A program made the position numbers and the translations under genes. A stretch of DNA of 64,000 nucleotides from Pseudomonadota bacterium (GTDB taxonomy: Bacteria; Myxococcota_A; Polyangia; Polyangiales; Polyangiaceae): assembly GCA_023428245.1 (NCBI GenBank), contig JAEYYX010000068.1, forward strand, positions 14,594-78,593, given 5' to 3'. Of the stretch, positions 1-8,426 are shown one piece after another. The first letter of the stretch is position 1. Every line of letters begins with the position of its first letter. The notes under the pieces are model-generated. The model was not told the origin of the DNA. It searched no databases and saw nothing but the letters and a program-made list of their open reading frames with translations.

Positions 1-1
1 C

Positions 2-1114
2 TCAGTGCTTCGCGCCTGGGCCTTCCTCGATCGGGGCTCTCTCGATGGCAGCGTGCGAAATGTGCACGGCGAAGGCAGCCAGAACGGCGTCTACTTTCAG
101 GCGTGGGACCCGGAGCGCGAGCGTCCTCTCTACAACGACGGTCCGGATGGACTTGAGCGCCTCGACTTCGTTCTCCATGAGGCACGCCAGCGTGGCCTCA
201 AGCTCATCCTCGTTCTCACCAACAACTGGCGCGACTTCGGCGGCATGGACCAATACCTTGTGTACTTCGGCCTCGAGAAACACCACGAATTTTACACCGA
301 CCCACGCGTCAAGTCCGCTTACAAGGACTGGATCGCCCACCTCCTCCAGAGAACGAACTCCATCGACGGCGTCCCTTATGCTCAGGATCCAGCCATCTTC
401 TCGTGGGAGCTCGCGAACGAGCCCCGCGCGATCAACATGACCGAGTTCGATGCAAAGGACGGCTGGACCACGAGCACCATCACTTCCTGGGCCGAAGAAA
501 TGAGCGAGTTTGTTCGCTCCCTTGATCCGAACCATCTGATCTCGGTCGGGGATGAGGGGTTTCTCAGCCAGGGAGGTTCCGAGTGGGTCTATGAGGCGCC
601 CTTTGGTGTCGATAGCAGAGCGCTCACTTCTCTTCCTCAGGTCGACTTCGGCACATTTCATTTCTACCCCGACCACTGGGGTCTCCCCGCGGAGTTCGGG
701 GCGGATTGGATCGAGCGGCACCAAGAGCTCGCCCTGCGCCTCGACAAGCCTTACCTGCTCGAAGAGTACGGCCTCCGCGCCACCCGAGAGAAAGAGACGG
801 AAGGCCCTATCGTGCGTGGCGGCCGAGCGCGGGCCAGCGCCTACACTGAATGGAATGAAGTGATCCGCTTGCGCGGCGGTCCCGGCGCGCTCTTCTGGAA
901 CCTCTCCGCCGACATGGAGCCCGGCAAACGGTACCCGGACTACGATCGCTTCACGCTCTACCCGGACGAAGCTCAGGACCTCATCACACCTCTCTTGAAC
1001 AAGATGCGGAAGGACAGCGTCGCTTGCGGCTCGATGCCGCCGGAGCCGGCGGAACCCTCATCCGCCTTTGTTCGAGTGCGCCGGATCGGACGAGCCGCGG
1101 AGGCGCAATACTGA
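2..1114 (+). CDS. GH5-like endo-mannanase/cellulase, 5' end cut by window edge
   Basis: The reading frame is open from the first bases of the window, so the N-terminus (signal peptide and first strand) is missing; a GTG at position 5 is only the first possible start codon left. The visible protein opens with LRAWAF, like the VRTWAF strand of GH5 mannanases. WELANEPR carries the probable acid/base Glu (Glu139 counted from the GTG), and LLEEYGL carries the probable nucleophile (Glu254). About 370 residues are present. The family hydrolyses beta-1,4-mannans or glucans, usually outside the cell. The next gene is a phosphohexomutase, but I see no proof of a shared pathway. Subfamily 7 (mannanase) is my best guess, and a cellulase is possible. 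Confidence 0.85.
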   Translation, partial: SVLRAWAFLDRGSLDGSVRNVHGEGSQNGVYFQAWDPERERPLYNDGPDGLERLDFVLHEARQRGLKLILVLTNNWRDFGGMDQYLVYFGLEKHHEFYTDPRVKSAYKDWIAHLLQRTNSIDGVPYAQDPAIFSWELANEPRAINMTEFDAKDGWTTSTITSWAEEMSEFVRSLDPNHLISVGDEGFLSQGGSEWVYEAPFGVDSRALTSLPQVDFGTFHFYPDHWGLPAEFGADWIERHQELALRLDKPYLLEEYGLRATREKETEGPIVRGGRARASAYTEWNEVIRLRGGPGALFWNLSADMEPGKRYPDYDRFTLYPDEAQDLITPLLNKMRKDSVACGSMPPEPAEPSSAFVRVRRIGRAAEAQY

Positions 1115-1225
1115 GGAATTTCCGGGGAGAAATTGGGTAATCGGAGCAGCGTTCGATCCTCCTGCGCAATTCGTTCTATGCTGAGAGGACGGTCTCCGCG
1201 AGCTTCGCCCGCCGTACGAAAACCC

Positions 1226-2689
1226 ATGACGAGTCGCATTTCGATTCAAGAAGTCAGCCGAACCTCCGGCGTCAAATTCGGTACCAGCGGGGCCCGCGGC
1301 CTCGTGGTCGACATGACGGACCGCGTGTGCGCGGCCTACACCCTCGCCTTTCTGCAAGCTCTCGAGAATGAGACGCGGCCGGGAGCCCCGCTCGCGATTG
1401 GTGGCGATCTTCGCCCGAGCACTCCGCGCATCCTCTCGGCGATTGCGCGCGCAGCCCAAAGCGTCGGGCGCGAGGTGCGTTATCTCGGCCTGATCCCGTC
1501 TCCTGCCGTCGCCCTTTACGGCCTCGAAGAGCGCTGTCCCACTGTGATGGTGACCGGCAGCCACATCCCCGCCGATCGCAACGGCATGAAGTTCACGACG
1601 CAGCGCGGAGAGATCGCCAAGGTCGACGAAGCGCGCATCCTCGCTCAAGAGGTCGAGCTTGCGCTCCCCTTCGACGAAGCGGGTCAGCTGCCCGAGATGC
1701 CCCTTCCTGAGCCGATCCAGACGGCACGGGAGCGGTATGTGAGTCGCTACCTTGAAGCTTTCCCTAAAGATTGTCTCGCCGGCATCAAGCTCGGAGTCTA
1801 CGGGCACTCGGCGGTGGGCCGTGACGTGCTCCATGAAATCTACGCGGGTCTCGGCGCCGAGGTCGAACGCCTCTTCGACTCGACGGAGTTCATCCCCGTC
1901 GACACCGAGGCAATTCGTCCAGAAGACGTGGCTCTCGCCCGCGACGTGGTGCCGAGGCACGGTCTCTTCAGCCTTGTCTCGACCGATGGCGATTCGGACC
2001 GACCGCTCACCTCAGACGAGCGCGGACAGTGGGTCCGGGGCGATATCTCTGGGATCTTGACGAGTCTCTACTTCTCCGCCGATGGGGTCGCCTGCCCCGT
2101 CAGCTGCAACAGCGCGCTCGAACTGTCACAAGTGAGCGACCGGGTTCGACGCACCCGCATCGGCTCGCCTTTTGTCATCGAAGGCATGCAGGCCCTTTTG
2201 ACGGAAGGAGCAAAGCGAGTCGTCGGCTACGAGGCGAACGGCGGCTTTCTCCATGTCTCGCCTCTCAACGTACCGGGAGGTGGAGAGCTCGCGCCTCTGC
2301 CCACGCGCGACCCCGTCATTGTTCACCTTGCGATGATCCTCTTGGCTCGGGCGCGCGGGAAAAAACTCTCGGAGCTCTCCTCGCTGCTCCCTCCCCGCGT
2401 CACCTCGAGCGATCGCGACCCATCTTTCGCGACCGAGCGCTCAGCCGCGCTCATCGAACGCCTCACCCTCGCCTGCAATGAAGAGCTCGCGGGCCTCTTG
2501 GGCCTTGGAAGTCTCAGGAGTCAGGACACAACCGACGGCCTCAGGCTCACCTTCGAATCCGGCGAGATTGTGCACCTCCGCCCCTCAGGCAACGCACCTG
2601 AGCTCCGCGTCTACGCGGAGGCGGAGACCGAAGCGCGGGCGCAAGAGCTCGTTCGCCATGGGCTCGAAATAGCTCGGCGCCTCGCCTGA
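1226..2689 (+). CDS. phosphomannomutase-type alpha-D-phosphohexomutase
   Basis: 487 residues. All four signature loops of the alpha-D-phosphohexomutase superfamily are visible: the phosphoserine loop VTGSHIPADRNGMKF (Ser112), the metal loop STDGDSDRPL (Asp254, Asp256, Asp258), the sugar-specificity loop GYEANGGFL, and the phosphate loop RPSGNAPELR near the C-terminus. The enzyme moves phosphate between C1 and C6 of mannose or glucose. The EANGG specificity loop differs from the GEQSGH type of GlmM, so I favour phosphomannomutase over phosphoglucosamine mutase. The frame is open 31 codons further upstream, but the Arg/Ser-rich extension is not protein-like, so ATG 1226 is chosen. No strong ribosome binding site is evident. 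Confidence 0.88.
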   Translation: MTSRISIQEVSRTSGVKFGTSGARGLVVDMTDRVCAAYTLAFLQALENETRPGAPLAIGGDLRPSTPRILSAIARAAQSVGREVRYLGLIPSPAVALYGLEERCPTVMVTGSHIPADRNGMKFTTQRGEIAKVDEARILAQEVELALPFDEAGQLPEMPLPEPIQTARERYVSRYLEAFPKDCLAGIKLGVYGHSAVGRDVLHEIYAGLGAEVERLFDSTEFIPVDTEAIRPEDVALARDVVPRHGLFSLVSTDGDSDRPLTSDERGQWVRGDISGILTSLYFSADGVACPVSCNSALELSQVSDRVRRTRIGSPFVIEGMQALLTEGAKRVVGYEANGGFLHVSPLNVPGGGELAPLPTRDPVIVHLAMILLARARGKKLSELSSLLPPRVTSSDRDPSFATERSAALIERLTLACNEELAGLLGLGSLRSQDTTDGLRLTFESGEIVHLRPSGNAPELRVYAEAETEARAQELVRHGLEIARRLA

Positions 2690-2705
2690 CCGAGCGCGCG
2701 CTCGG
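2690..2705. terminator. perfect 16-bp palindrome between convergent stop codons
   Basis: The bases between the TGA of the phosphohexomutase gene and the TAG of the convergent SDR gene are exactly one perfect palindrome, CCGAGCGCGCGCTCGG. It could act as a shared bidirectional terminator stem, but there is no T-tract on either side, so Rho-independent termination is doubtful. Confidence 0.4.
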
Positions 2706-3434
2706 CTACGAACCTCCGATGAGGTCCATCATCTCGGGATAGTGATAGATGGCGCTCGCGGCGGGGCGTCGCTTCATCACGGCGATCATGGCACGCGCGA
2801 TCTGATCGGTGCGAATCGATCGGTACTTGCCGGGCGTCATGAAGGCAATCAGGCCGAGCGCTTTGCCGAGCAAGGCAGGGGTGTGTCTCGAGCCAAGGAT
2901 GGTGGCGGGACGAAATATGCTGACCACCTCCGGCCCGTTCTGTCGAACCGCCTCTTCCGACTCTCCCTTCACTCGCGCATAACGAGGCATGCCCGCAGCG
3001 CCATTCCCCTCCGCGCTCGCGGTCTGATCGGCGCCCACCGCGCTCATGAACGCAAAATGGCGGACGCGCCCTGAGTCGCGCAAACCGCGGGCAAATGCCT
3101 CGTTCAGACGCACATCCACCGCGCGGTGTTCATCAAGAGTGAGCTTGCGCGTGCCCGCGCCGATCCCGAGCACGCTGAAGCCGACTAACTCTCCTTCCAC
3201 CGCTCGAGCCACCTCCAAAGTCCGCGTGCCGAGCGCTTCCGGTGTCATCTCCAAAACCAATTCCTCGCGGTACTCAGTGCCCGCGACGCGTGCTCGAGCG
3301 CCGGCTTCCGGAATGGATCGTCGCAAGAGAACGATGACTGCATCAAAACTCTCATCGCGAAAGAGTTCTGCGAGCAACGCCATTCCAACGGAGCCTGAGC
3401 CCCCGAGCACGATCGCCGTCTTTCTTTGAGTCAT
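2706..3434 (-). CDS. atypical SDR / NAD(P)-binding oxidoreductase
   Basis: 242 residues. The N-terminus has a Rossmann dinucleotide-binding loop, AIVLGGSGSVGMALL. The middle contains FAFMSAVGAD followed by YARVKGESEEAV, which supplies the Tyr/Lys-like pair of atypical short-chain dehydrogenases, and then VSIFRPATILG. This pattern matches the NAD(P)H-binding family related to HTATIP2 and YwnB-like proteins, often of unknown substrate. It is transcribed towards the phosphohexomutase gene with only 16 bases between the stops. It starts with ATG. Substrate and pathway cannot be deduced. Confidence 0.8.
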   Translation of the reverse strand: MTQRKTAIVLGGSGSVGMALLAELFRDESFDAVIVLLRRSIPEAGARARVAGTEYREELVLEMTPEALGTRTLEVARAVEGELVGFSVLGIGAGTRKLTLDEHRAVDVRLNEAFARGLRDSGRVRHFAFMSAVGADQTASAEGNGAAGMPRYARVKGESEEAVRQNGPEVVSIFRPATILGSRHTPALLGKALGLIAFMTPGKYRSIRTDQIARAMIAVMKRRPAASAIYHYPEMMDLIGGS

Positions 3435-3599
3435 CAGCCTTTCCTCAGTCTACTGCTCATCTCGAAAGGTCTACGGGAAAAAAGAAAAAGATCCGCGCGG
3501 AGCGAAATCTCCGCATGATGGGGCTCTATCGCGCAGAGCGCCCGTGCTCAATCGGCCTGAAGGGTGGACATCCAGCGATCGATGAGTAGGACTTGGCCT

Positions 3600-4652
3600 A
3601 TGAACAGAATGTCCGTCATGCAAGCCCTCGCTGTCTCCTTGCTCCTGACTCACTGTGGTCCGAAGGTGGAGCCTCAGGAGCCCGAGGCTGCCCCCCCGCA
3701 GCCGGAAGCACAGCCTGCAGCTGAGCCCGCGCCGATCGCGGCCGAAGAGAAGGCCCAGCCGACCCCCGAAGAGCTCGAACGCCAGGCCGCTCTCCAGAAG
3801 CTCCAAGAGGATCGCGCTCGCCTCAAGGAAGACCACACCGCCGAGGTCGCGCGCCTGACTCCCGAGCTCCGGGCCGAGGCTAAAGCCCTCGCCGAAAAGA
3901 GCCACCTGAGCGGTCGCGCAGCGATCGACGCCGCGCTCAAGGCAAAATACCGCAAGCCCGCCAATTCTGCCCGCGACAAGGATCGTCACCCCCTCGAGAC
4001 CCTCGAGTTCTTTGGCTTCCAGCCGACCCAGACGGTTCTCGAATACGGCCCCGGCGAAGGCTACTATACCGAGCTGCTCGCCCCCTCCCTCGCCAAGAAG
4101 GGCCAGCTCATCATCACCAACACCGATCCGAATGGTTCCCCCGAGGCCCGGAGCACCTACTACGCGGAACGCGTCCAGCTCCTCCTCGAGCGCTCACCGG
4201 AGCTCTTCGGCAAGGTCAAAACCGTCATCTTCGATCCCAATGAACCGAAGCTCGGGCTCGAGGGCTCTGTCGACATGGCCCTCGTGATGCGGAGTCTCCA
4301 TGGCATGGTCAACGCGGGGTCGCTCGATACGTGGCTGAAGGAGATCCACACGGCTCTCAAGCCGAAAGGTGTGCTCGGCGTCGAGCAACATCGCGCAGGT
4401 CCTGACGCAAATCCCGAGGAAAGCGCCAAGCTCGGCTACCTGCCGGAAGCCTGGGTGATCCAGAAGATCGAGGCCGCTGGCTTCACTCTGTCGAAAAAGT
4501 CCGAGATCAACGCCAATCCCAAGGACACCAAAAACCACCCGAAGGGCGTCTGGAGCTTGCCTCCTTCGTTGGCTGACGGTGACCAGGATCGCGAGAAGTA
4601 CGTCGGAATCGGCGAGAGCGATCGGATGACTCTCAAGTTCATCAAGAAGTAA
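3600..4652 (+). CDS. lipoprotein-like SAM-dependent methyltransferase (COG4798 type)
   Basis: 350 residues from ATG 3600; an in-frame ATG at 3564 would add 12 residues before the hydrophobic segment. The N-terminus resembles a lipoprotein signal (MQALAVSLLLTHC), although His before the Cys is atypical for a lipobox. A Pro/Glu-rich linker and a charged helical stretch follow. The rest resembles the predicted methyltransferases of COG4798: DRHPLETLEFFGF, then SAM motif I VLEYGPGEGYYTELLAP, with a late GVLGVEQHR strand. Substrate unknown. A SAM enzyme in the envelope would be odd because SAM is cytoplasmic. Identification rests on motif resemblance. Confidence 0.82.
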   Translation: MNRMSVMQALAVSLLLTHCGPKVEPQEPEAAPPQPEAQPAAEPAPIAAEEKAQPTPEELERQAALQKLQEDRARLKEDHTAEVARLTPELRAEAKALAEKSHLSGRAAIDAALKAKYRKPANSARDKDRHPLETLEFFGFQPTQTVLEYGPGEGYYTELLAPSLAKKGQLIITNTDPNGSPEARSTYYAERVQLLLERSPELFGKVKTVIFDPNEPKLGLEGSVDMALVMRSLHGMVNAGSLDTWLKEIHTALKPKGVLGVEQHRAGPDANPEESAKLGYLPEAWVIQKIEAAGFTLSKKSEINANPKDTKNHPKGVWSLPPSLADGDQDREKYVGIGESDRMTLKFIKK

Positions 4653-4672
4653 GCTCCCCCCGAGCCTACCCA

Positions 4673-4714
4673 AGAACAGCTCGTTCGGACAACCGGACGA
4701 GTTGTTCTCTTTTT
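4673..4714 (+). terminator. Rho-independent terminator of the methyltransferase gene
   Basis: A 12-bp stem (AGAACAGCTCGT paired with ACGAGTTGTTCT, one G-U pair) with a 12-base loop is followed by CTTTTT. It begins 20 bases after the stop codon at 4652. The 200 bases from here to the next gene show nothing else I can name. Confidence 0.8.
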
Positions 4715-4914
4715 GTGGACAATTTCTCTGCGCGGCGGCGGGACGACGGTCGCGCCATGCATCTCGGCCAATGAGTCAGACGCAGCTTGGTCACATGAAG
4801 ATGAAGGAGATATCCGGGAGCTGGCCGCTCCGGAGATGAGTATTTGATCAGCGCGAGCTGGGCGCTTTCCCCCCGCTGCTGTGCCCCGTCCGACTCATGG
4901 TAGAAACAACCGCT

Positions 4915-5283
4915 ATGAAGCGCCGACTGCGTAAGAAGAAAAGGCTCGGAGAGTTTCGCGAGCTCGGCTTCGCCATCCAAGCCCAGCTCAGATCCAGTTC
5001 GAAAGAGGGCCGTCTCGACTTCATCGAACGATTCGTCGATGCGGTCGAACGACGAGCCCTCCTCTTCGGAGGCGGTTGTAGCCTCGAGGGGCTCTTGGAG
5101 GGTCTGATCATGCCCCGCGCTCGCGGTAGCGCATCCGCGGAAGATCGCGAAGCGGTCCTTCAGCTCCTGCAGAACGCCCCCGAGATCGCGCGCTATGAAG
5201 TCGGACCGCTCAAGGACGCTTGGTACGGCCTAGGCACTCATCCTTCCCAAGGACTCGGCCAGCCCGCAGGGACGGCTCCTTGA
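4915..5283 (+). CDS. YggL-family (DUF469) 50S ribosome-associated protein
   Basis: 122 residues from ATG 4915; an in-frame ATG at 4897 adds six. The basic start MKRRLRKKKRLGEFRELGFAI is very close in pattern to E. coli YggL (RRLRKKMHIDEFQELGFSV). It continues with FIERFVDAVERRALLFGGG and ends the conserved part with a DAWYGL tail, like the DVWW end of YggL. YggL is reported to bind the large ribosomal subunit; its exact role is unclear. The last 15 residues are a Pro/Gly-rich extension. The gene is convergent with the antiporter gene, with 10 bases between. Confidence 0.8.
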   Translation: MKRRLRKKKRLGEFRELGFAIQAQLRSSSKEGRLDFIERFVDAVERRALLFGGGCSLEGLLEGLIMPRARGSASAEDREAVLQLLQNAPEIARYEVGPLKDAWYGLGTHPSQGLGQPAGTAP

Positions 5284-5293
5284 CTCCCTCAGC

Positions 5294-7120
5294 TCAACTC
5301 GCCTCTTCTTGCTCGATGGGCGGCGTCGCCTCGGGGTTTAACATCTTTGTCTCACGCTTGGGTGAGACAAGGGGAGTCGGAGTCGTCTGAGGCAGATTGC
5401 CCACGATGAGACCCCGGGGATCGCTCCCGACCAGCTCCAGCTGGAAACGCTCGCCGTCGCGCTGCCGGATCTGGTCGGCAATCCTCTCCGCTTCGCTCTC
5501 GGAAACCCCGAGTTCGACGAGGGCCGCGCGACCGAAAAGGAGCGCGGATTCGAAGGTCTCGCGGATCTGATAATCCACCCCCGCCTTGACCAACCGTACT
5601 GAGTGCCTCCTATCGAAAGAGCGCGCCAAGATCTTGGCCTGAGGGAACTCATGTTTTACCAGCGCCACAATGCGATCCGTCGCAAACGGGTCATCCACAC
5701 AGATCGCGATCGCTTCGGCCACGCCGGCTCCTGAGGCGTGGAGCACGTCGAGCCTCGTGCCGTCTCCGTAATAGATCCTAAACCCGAAGTTGGCGGCGTT
5801 TTGGATTTGCTGGACGTCACTGTCGATGATGGTCACGTCGACGTTGCGCGCGAGGAGGGACTGGCTCGTCACTTGACCGAAGCGCCCAAAGCCGATGATC
5901 AAGACGCGCCCAGTCTCGCCGTTCGGCTGAACAACACCTTCGAGGGATTCCGATGCTTTCGAAGAAAACGCCCGGAGCGCGAGGACCAAGAGCGGCGTCA
6001 AAGCCATCGAGAGCACAACAATCGCCGTCATATTCGCGTTCGTCTCTGCATCGATCACCCGCCCCGCGGTCGCCGCAGAGAAAAGCACGAAGGCGAACTC
6101 GCCGCCCTGAGCCATGAGCACAGAGCGATCCAGAGCTTCGGGGGGCGAGCTCTTCATGAGACGCGCGACACCGTATACACACAGCGCCTTGACGAACATC
6201 ATCGAGCTCACCGCGAGCAAGATGAGCCCGAAATTCTGACCGACGACCGCGAGATTCAGCGACATGCCCACTCCGAGGAAAAAAAGGCCGAGCAGAATGC
6301 CGCGGAAGGGCTCAATGTCCGCCTCGATCTGATGCCGAAACGTCGACTCGGAGAGGAGCACACCAGCGATGAACGCCCCCATCGCCATCGAGAGGCCCCC
6401 AAGTTCCATGAGCAGCGCCGCTCCGAGCACCACCAGGAGCGCCGCGGCCGTCATGACCTCCCGCGCCCGTGCTGCCGCGAGGATGCGAAAAAGCGGATTC
6501 AAGAGCCAAATGCCGACGGCAATTAGCCCTGCAAGGGCGAGCGCCCCGAGCCCGAGCTGACTCCAGGCGATCCCGTGCTGTCCTCCGACCACAGGCGAAA
6601 GGAGCGCGACCACCGCAAGGAGCGGAACGATCAAGAGATCTTCGAACAGCAGGATTGAGACGATTTTCTGACCGCGCGGGAGCCCGATGTCGCCTCGCTC
6701 GCCGAGCAGCTGCATCACGATCGCCGTTGAGGTCAGAACGAAGCCGGCAGCGGCGATAAACGCGGCTGACCAAGAGAAGCGAAACAAGAGCGCAGCAATC
6801 GCGGTCAAGCACAGCGTCGCCGCGCCAATCTGCAGTGTCCCGAGACCAAAGATCTGGCCGCGCAGGGACCAAAGATGCGACGGGCGCATCTCGAGACCGA
6901 TCACAAACACAAACATCACGACTCCGAGCTCCGCCACATGGAGGATGCTCTCAGGATCAGAGAACCAGCCGAGCCCAAAAGGGCCGATCACGAGGCCCGC
7001 GGCCAAATAGCCGAGCACGGAGCCGAGGCCGAGCTTTCGAAAAATCGGCACCATGAGCACCGCGGCGCCGAGCAATGTGACGACCTGGACGAGTTGATTT
7101 CCATCGGCTTGTGTGTGCAT
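5294..7120 (-). CDS. Kef-type K+/H+ antiporter (CPA2) with RCK_N domain
   Basis: 608 residues. Residues about 1-390 are a chain of hydrophobic segments typical of the Na+/H+ exchanger fold, including GYLAAGLVIGPFGLGWF and MAQGGEFAFVLFSAATAG, both characteristic of KefB/KefC proteins. From about residue 400 a nucleotide-binding RCK_N (TrkA-N) domain starts with RVLIIGFGRFGQV and continues to DFLLDAT-like positions. A short polar tail follows and there is no obvious RCK_C domain. The family expels K+ in exchange for H+, often gated by nucleotides or glutathione adducts. No KefF/KefG-like accessory gene is next to it. The gene is divergent from the arginine-catabolic run. Confidence 0.9.
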   Translation of the reverse strand: MHTQADGNQLVQVVTLLGAAVLMVPIFRKLGLGSVLGYLAAGLVIGPFGLGWFSDPESILHVAELGVVMFVFVIGLEMRPSHLWSLRGQIFGLGTLQIGAATLCLTAIAALLFRFSWSAAFIAAAGFVLTSTAIVMQLLGERGDIGLPRGQKIVSILLFEDLLIVPLLAVVALLSPVVGGQHGIAWSQLGLGALALAGLIAVGIWLLNPLFRILAAARAREVMTAAALLVVLGAALLMELGGLSMAMGAFIAGVLLSESTFRHQIEADIEPFRGILLGLFFLGVGMSLNLAVVGQNFGLILLAVSSMMFVKALCVYGVARLMKSSPPEALDRSVLMAQGGEFAFVLFSAATAGRVIDAETNANMTAIVVLSMALTPLLVLALRAFSSKASESLEGVVQPNGETGRVLIIGFGRFGQVTSQSLLARNVDVTIIDSDVQQIQNAANFGFRIYYGDGTRLDVLHASGAGVAEAIAICVDDPFATDRIVALVKHEFPQAKILARSFDRRHSVRLVKAGVDYQIRETFESALLFGRAALVELGVSESEAERIADQIRQRDGERFQLELVGSDPRGLIVGNLPQTTPTPLVSPKRETKMLNPEATPPIEQEEAS

Positions 7121-7260
7121 CGGGGTCCGGAGCGCCTGAAGAAGGAGAGCGGTTCCTTTGCTCTTATCCCGCGGACCTTTCTCCTTGTCATGTATGGAAG
7201 CGCAGGGACCTCGCGTCAGTCGCCTATGAGCGAGAGCTCTCCTGACCTCCCATTTCGTGT

Positions 7261-7266
7261 TATAGT
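7261..7266 (+). promoter_or_regulatory. possible -10 element (TATAGT) before the arginine-catabolic run
   Basis: TATAGT lies 18 bases upstream of ATG 7285, which would leave a leader of only about a dozen bases carrying the AGAGG ribosome binding site. I see no good -35 at the right distance, so this is a weak call. Confidence 0.3.
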
Positions 7267-7284
7267 GACAGAGAGGTCTGCGGT

Positions 7285-8388
7285 ATGGCGTTCGTTCTTC
7301 CCGTGTTCCACGCGCCCGACTTTTCCCTGCCGGAACTGTCGAATGCGCCCTGTGCGCGCCTCGAGCCTGCTCCTTTGGATGGTGTCGTCCCCGAAGGCTT
7401 TCACGCCACCTCGAACCACCCGGAATACGTCCGGCTAGAAACCGGTTGGAAACTGGTCCCGGAGAGTCGCATGGACGCCGTGATCGTGCGCTCTGAAGAT
7501 GACCGCTTGAACGTCGTCGAGGCGCGACGGGTCCGGGCCGGGGAGCTCGTCGTGGTGGGTCGCACAGAGTCCGGGGAAGACGGAATCTACGTGCATACGA
7601 GCGGATTCTCCGAGGCGGAGCGCTCGACCGACAAGTTCAGCTTCCGAACCCGCGGCACCCGAGAGACTCCGTTCTCACGGAGCTACGACGACCTCTACGA
7701 TCTTCTGCGCTACGAACGCGACCACGGCTACATCGTTTGGGTCGCGGGCCCCGCTGTCGTCTTCGACAAGGACAGCCGCGACTCGTTCCGAGAACTCATC
7801 GAGGCCGGCTACTGTCACGCGCTCCTCGCGGGAAACGCCGTCGCGACCCACGATCTCGAGGCCGGCTATTTCGGCACCGGACTCGGACAAGACGTCTATT
7901 CCCAGAAGCTCGTCCCCGGAGGCCATTATCACCATCTCGACGTCCTGAACCGCGTCCGGCGCTCTGGATCCATCGAAAAAGCCCTCGCCGAAGCGCAGGG
8001 TTCCGATGGTGTGATGGCTGCTTGTGTGCGGCGCGGGGTACCTTTCGTTCTCTGCGGTTCGATCCGAGATGACGGTCCGCTTCCCGAAGTCATCGCAGAT
8101 GTCTACGCGGCCCAAGACGCAATGCGCAACCACGCCCGGCGCGCCACCACCGTCATCACCCTCGCAACCCAGCTTCACTCCATCGCCTTTGGCAATATGG
8201 TGCCGAGCTATCGCGTCACGGAGGAGGGGGTCGTACGACCCGTTTATCTGACCATCGTCGATATTACGGAGTTCTCCGCGGACAAACTCGCGAACCGAGG
8301 CTCGGCCCAGGCCATGCCGATCGTCACAAACGTCCAGGATTTCATGATCAACCTGCGCTTTGCTCTGGTGGGCGGGAGGGGCTCCTGA
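7285..8388 (+). CDS. TIGR00300-family (LOR/SDH region) ornithine cyclodeaminase-like protein
   Basis: 367 residues from ATG 7285, with AGAGG about 8 bases upstream. The first third carries GFHATSNHPEYVR and RMDAVIV, typical of the TIGR00300 N-terminal region. The C-terminal two thirds form a deoxyhypusine-synthase-like Rossmann domain with LLAGNAVATHDLEAGYFGT, SIRDDGPLPEV and TQLHSIAFGNMVPS. Family members include archaeal ornithine cyclodeaminases (ornithine to proline plus ammonia) and the C-terminal part of cyanobacterial ArgZ/AgrE. The amidinotransferase-fold N-terminal domain of ArgZ is absent, so arginine opening must come from elsewhere, and arginase is the next gene. Ornithine cyclodeaminase activity is inferred from family and context. 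Confidence 0.85.
   Translation: MAFVLPVFHAPDFSLPELSNAPCARLEPAPLDGVVPEGFHATSNHPEYVRLETGWKLVPESRMDAVIVRSEDDRLNVVEARRVRAGELVVVGRTESGEDGIYVHTSGFSEAERSTDKFSFRTRGTRETPFSRSYDDLYDLLRYERDHGYIVWVAGPAVVFDKDSRDSFRELIEAGYCHALLAGNAVATHDLEAGYFGTGLGQDVYSQKLVPGGHYHHLDVLNRVRRSGSIEKALAEAQGSDGVMAACVRRGVPFVLCGSIRDDGPLPEVIADVYAAQDAMRNHARRATTVITLATQLHSIAFGNMVPSYRVTEEGVVRPVYLTIVDITEFSADKLANRGSAQAMPIVTNVQDFMINLRFALVGGRGS
8374..8387 (+). promoter_or_regulatory. Shine-Dalgarno and possible CTG start overlapping the previous stop
   Basis: GGGAGGGG (8374-8381) sits three bases before a CTG (8385-8387) that overlaps the TGA of the preceding gene (8386-8388) as CTGA and is in frame with arginase. The nearest conventional-type start, TTG 8427, has no visible ribosome binding site. 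Confidence 0.4.
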
Positions 8389-8426
8389 CGGAACGTCCGC
8401 GCCTCCGCAGACCCGAGCGCGTCCAC

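Noticed and set aside
1226..2689. GlmM (phosphoglucosamine mutase) identity
   Set aside because: The sugar-specificity loop is GYEANGG rather than the GEQSGH type of GlmM, and there is no folP/ftsH neighbour.
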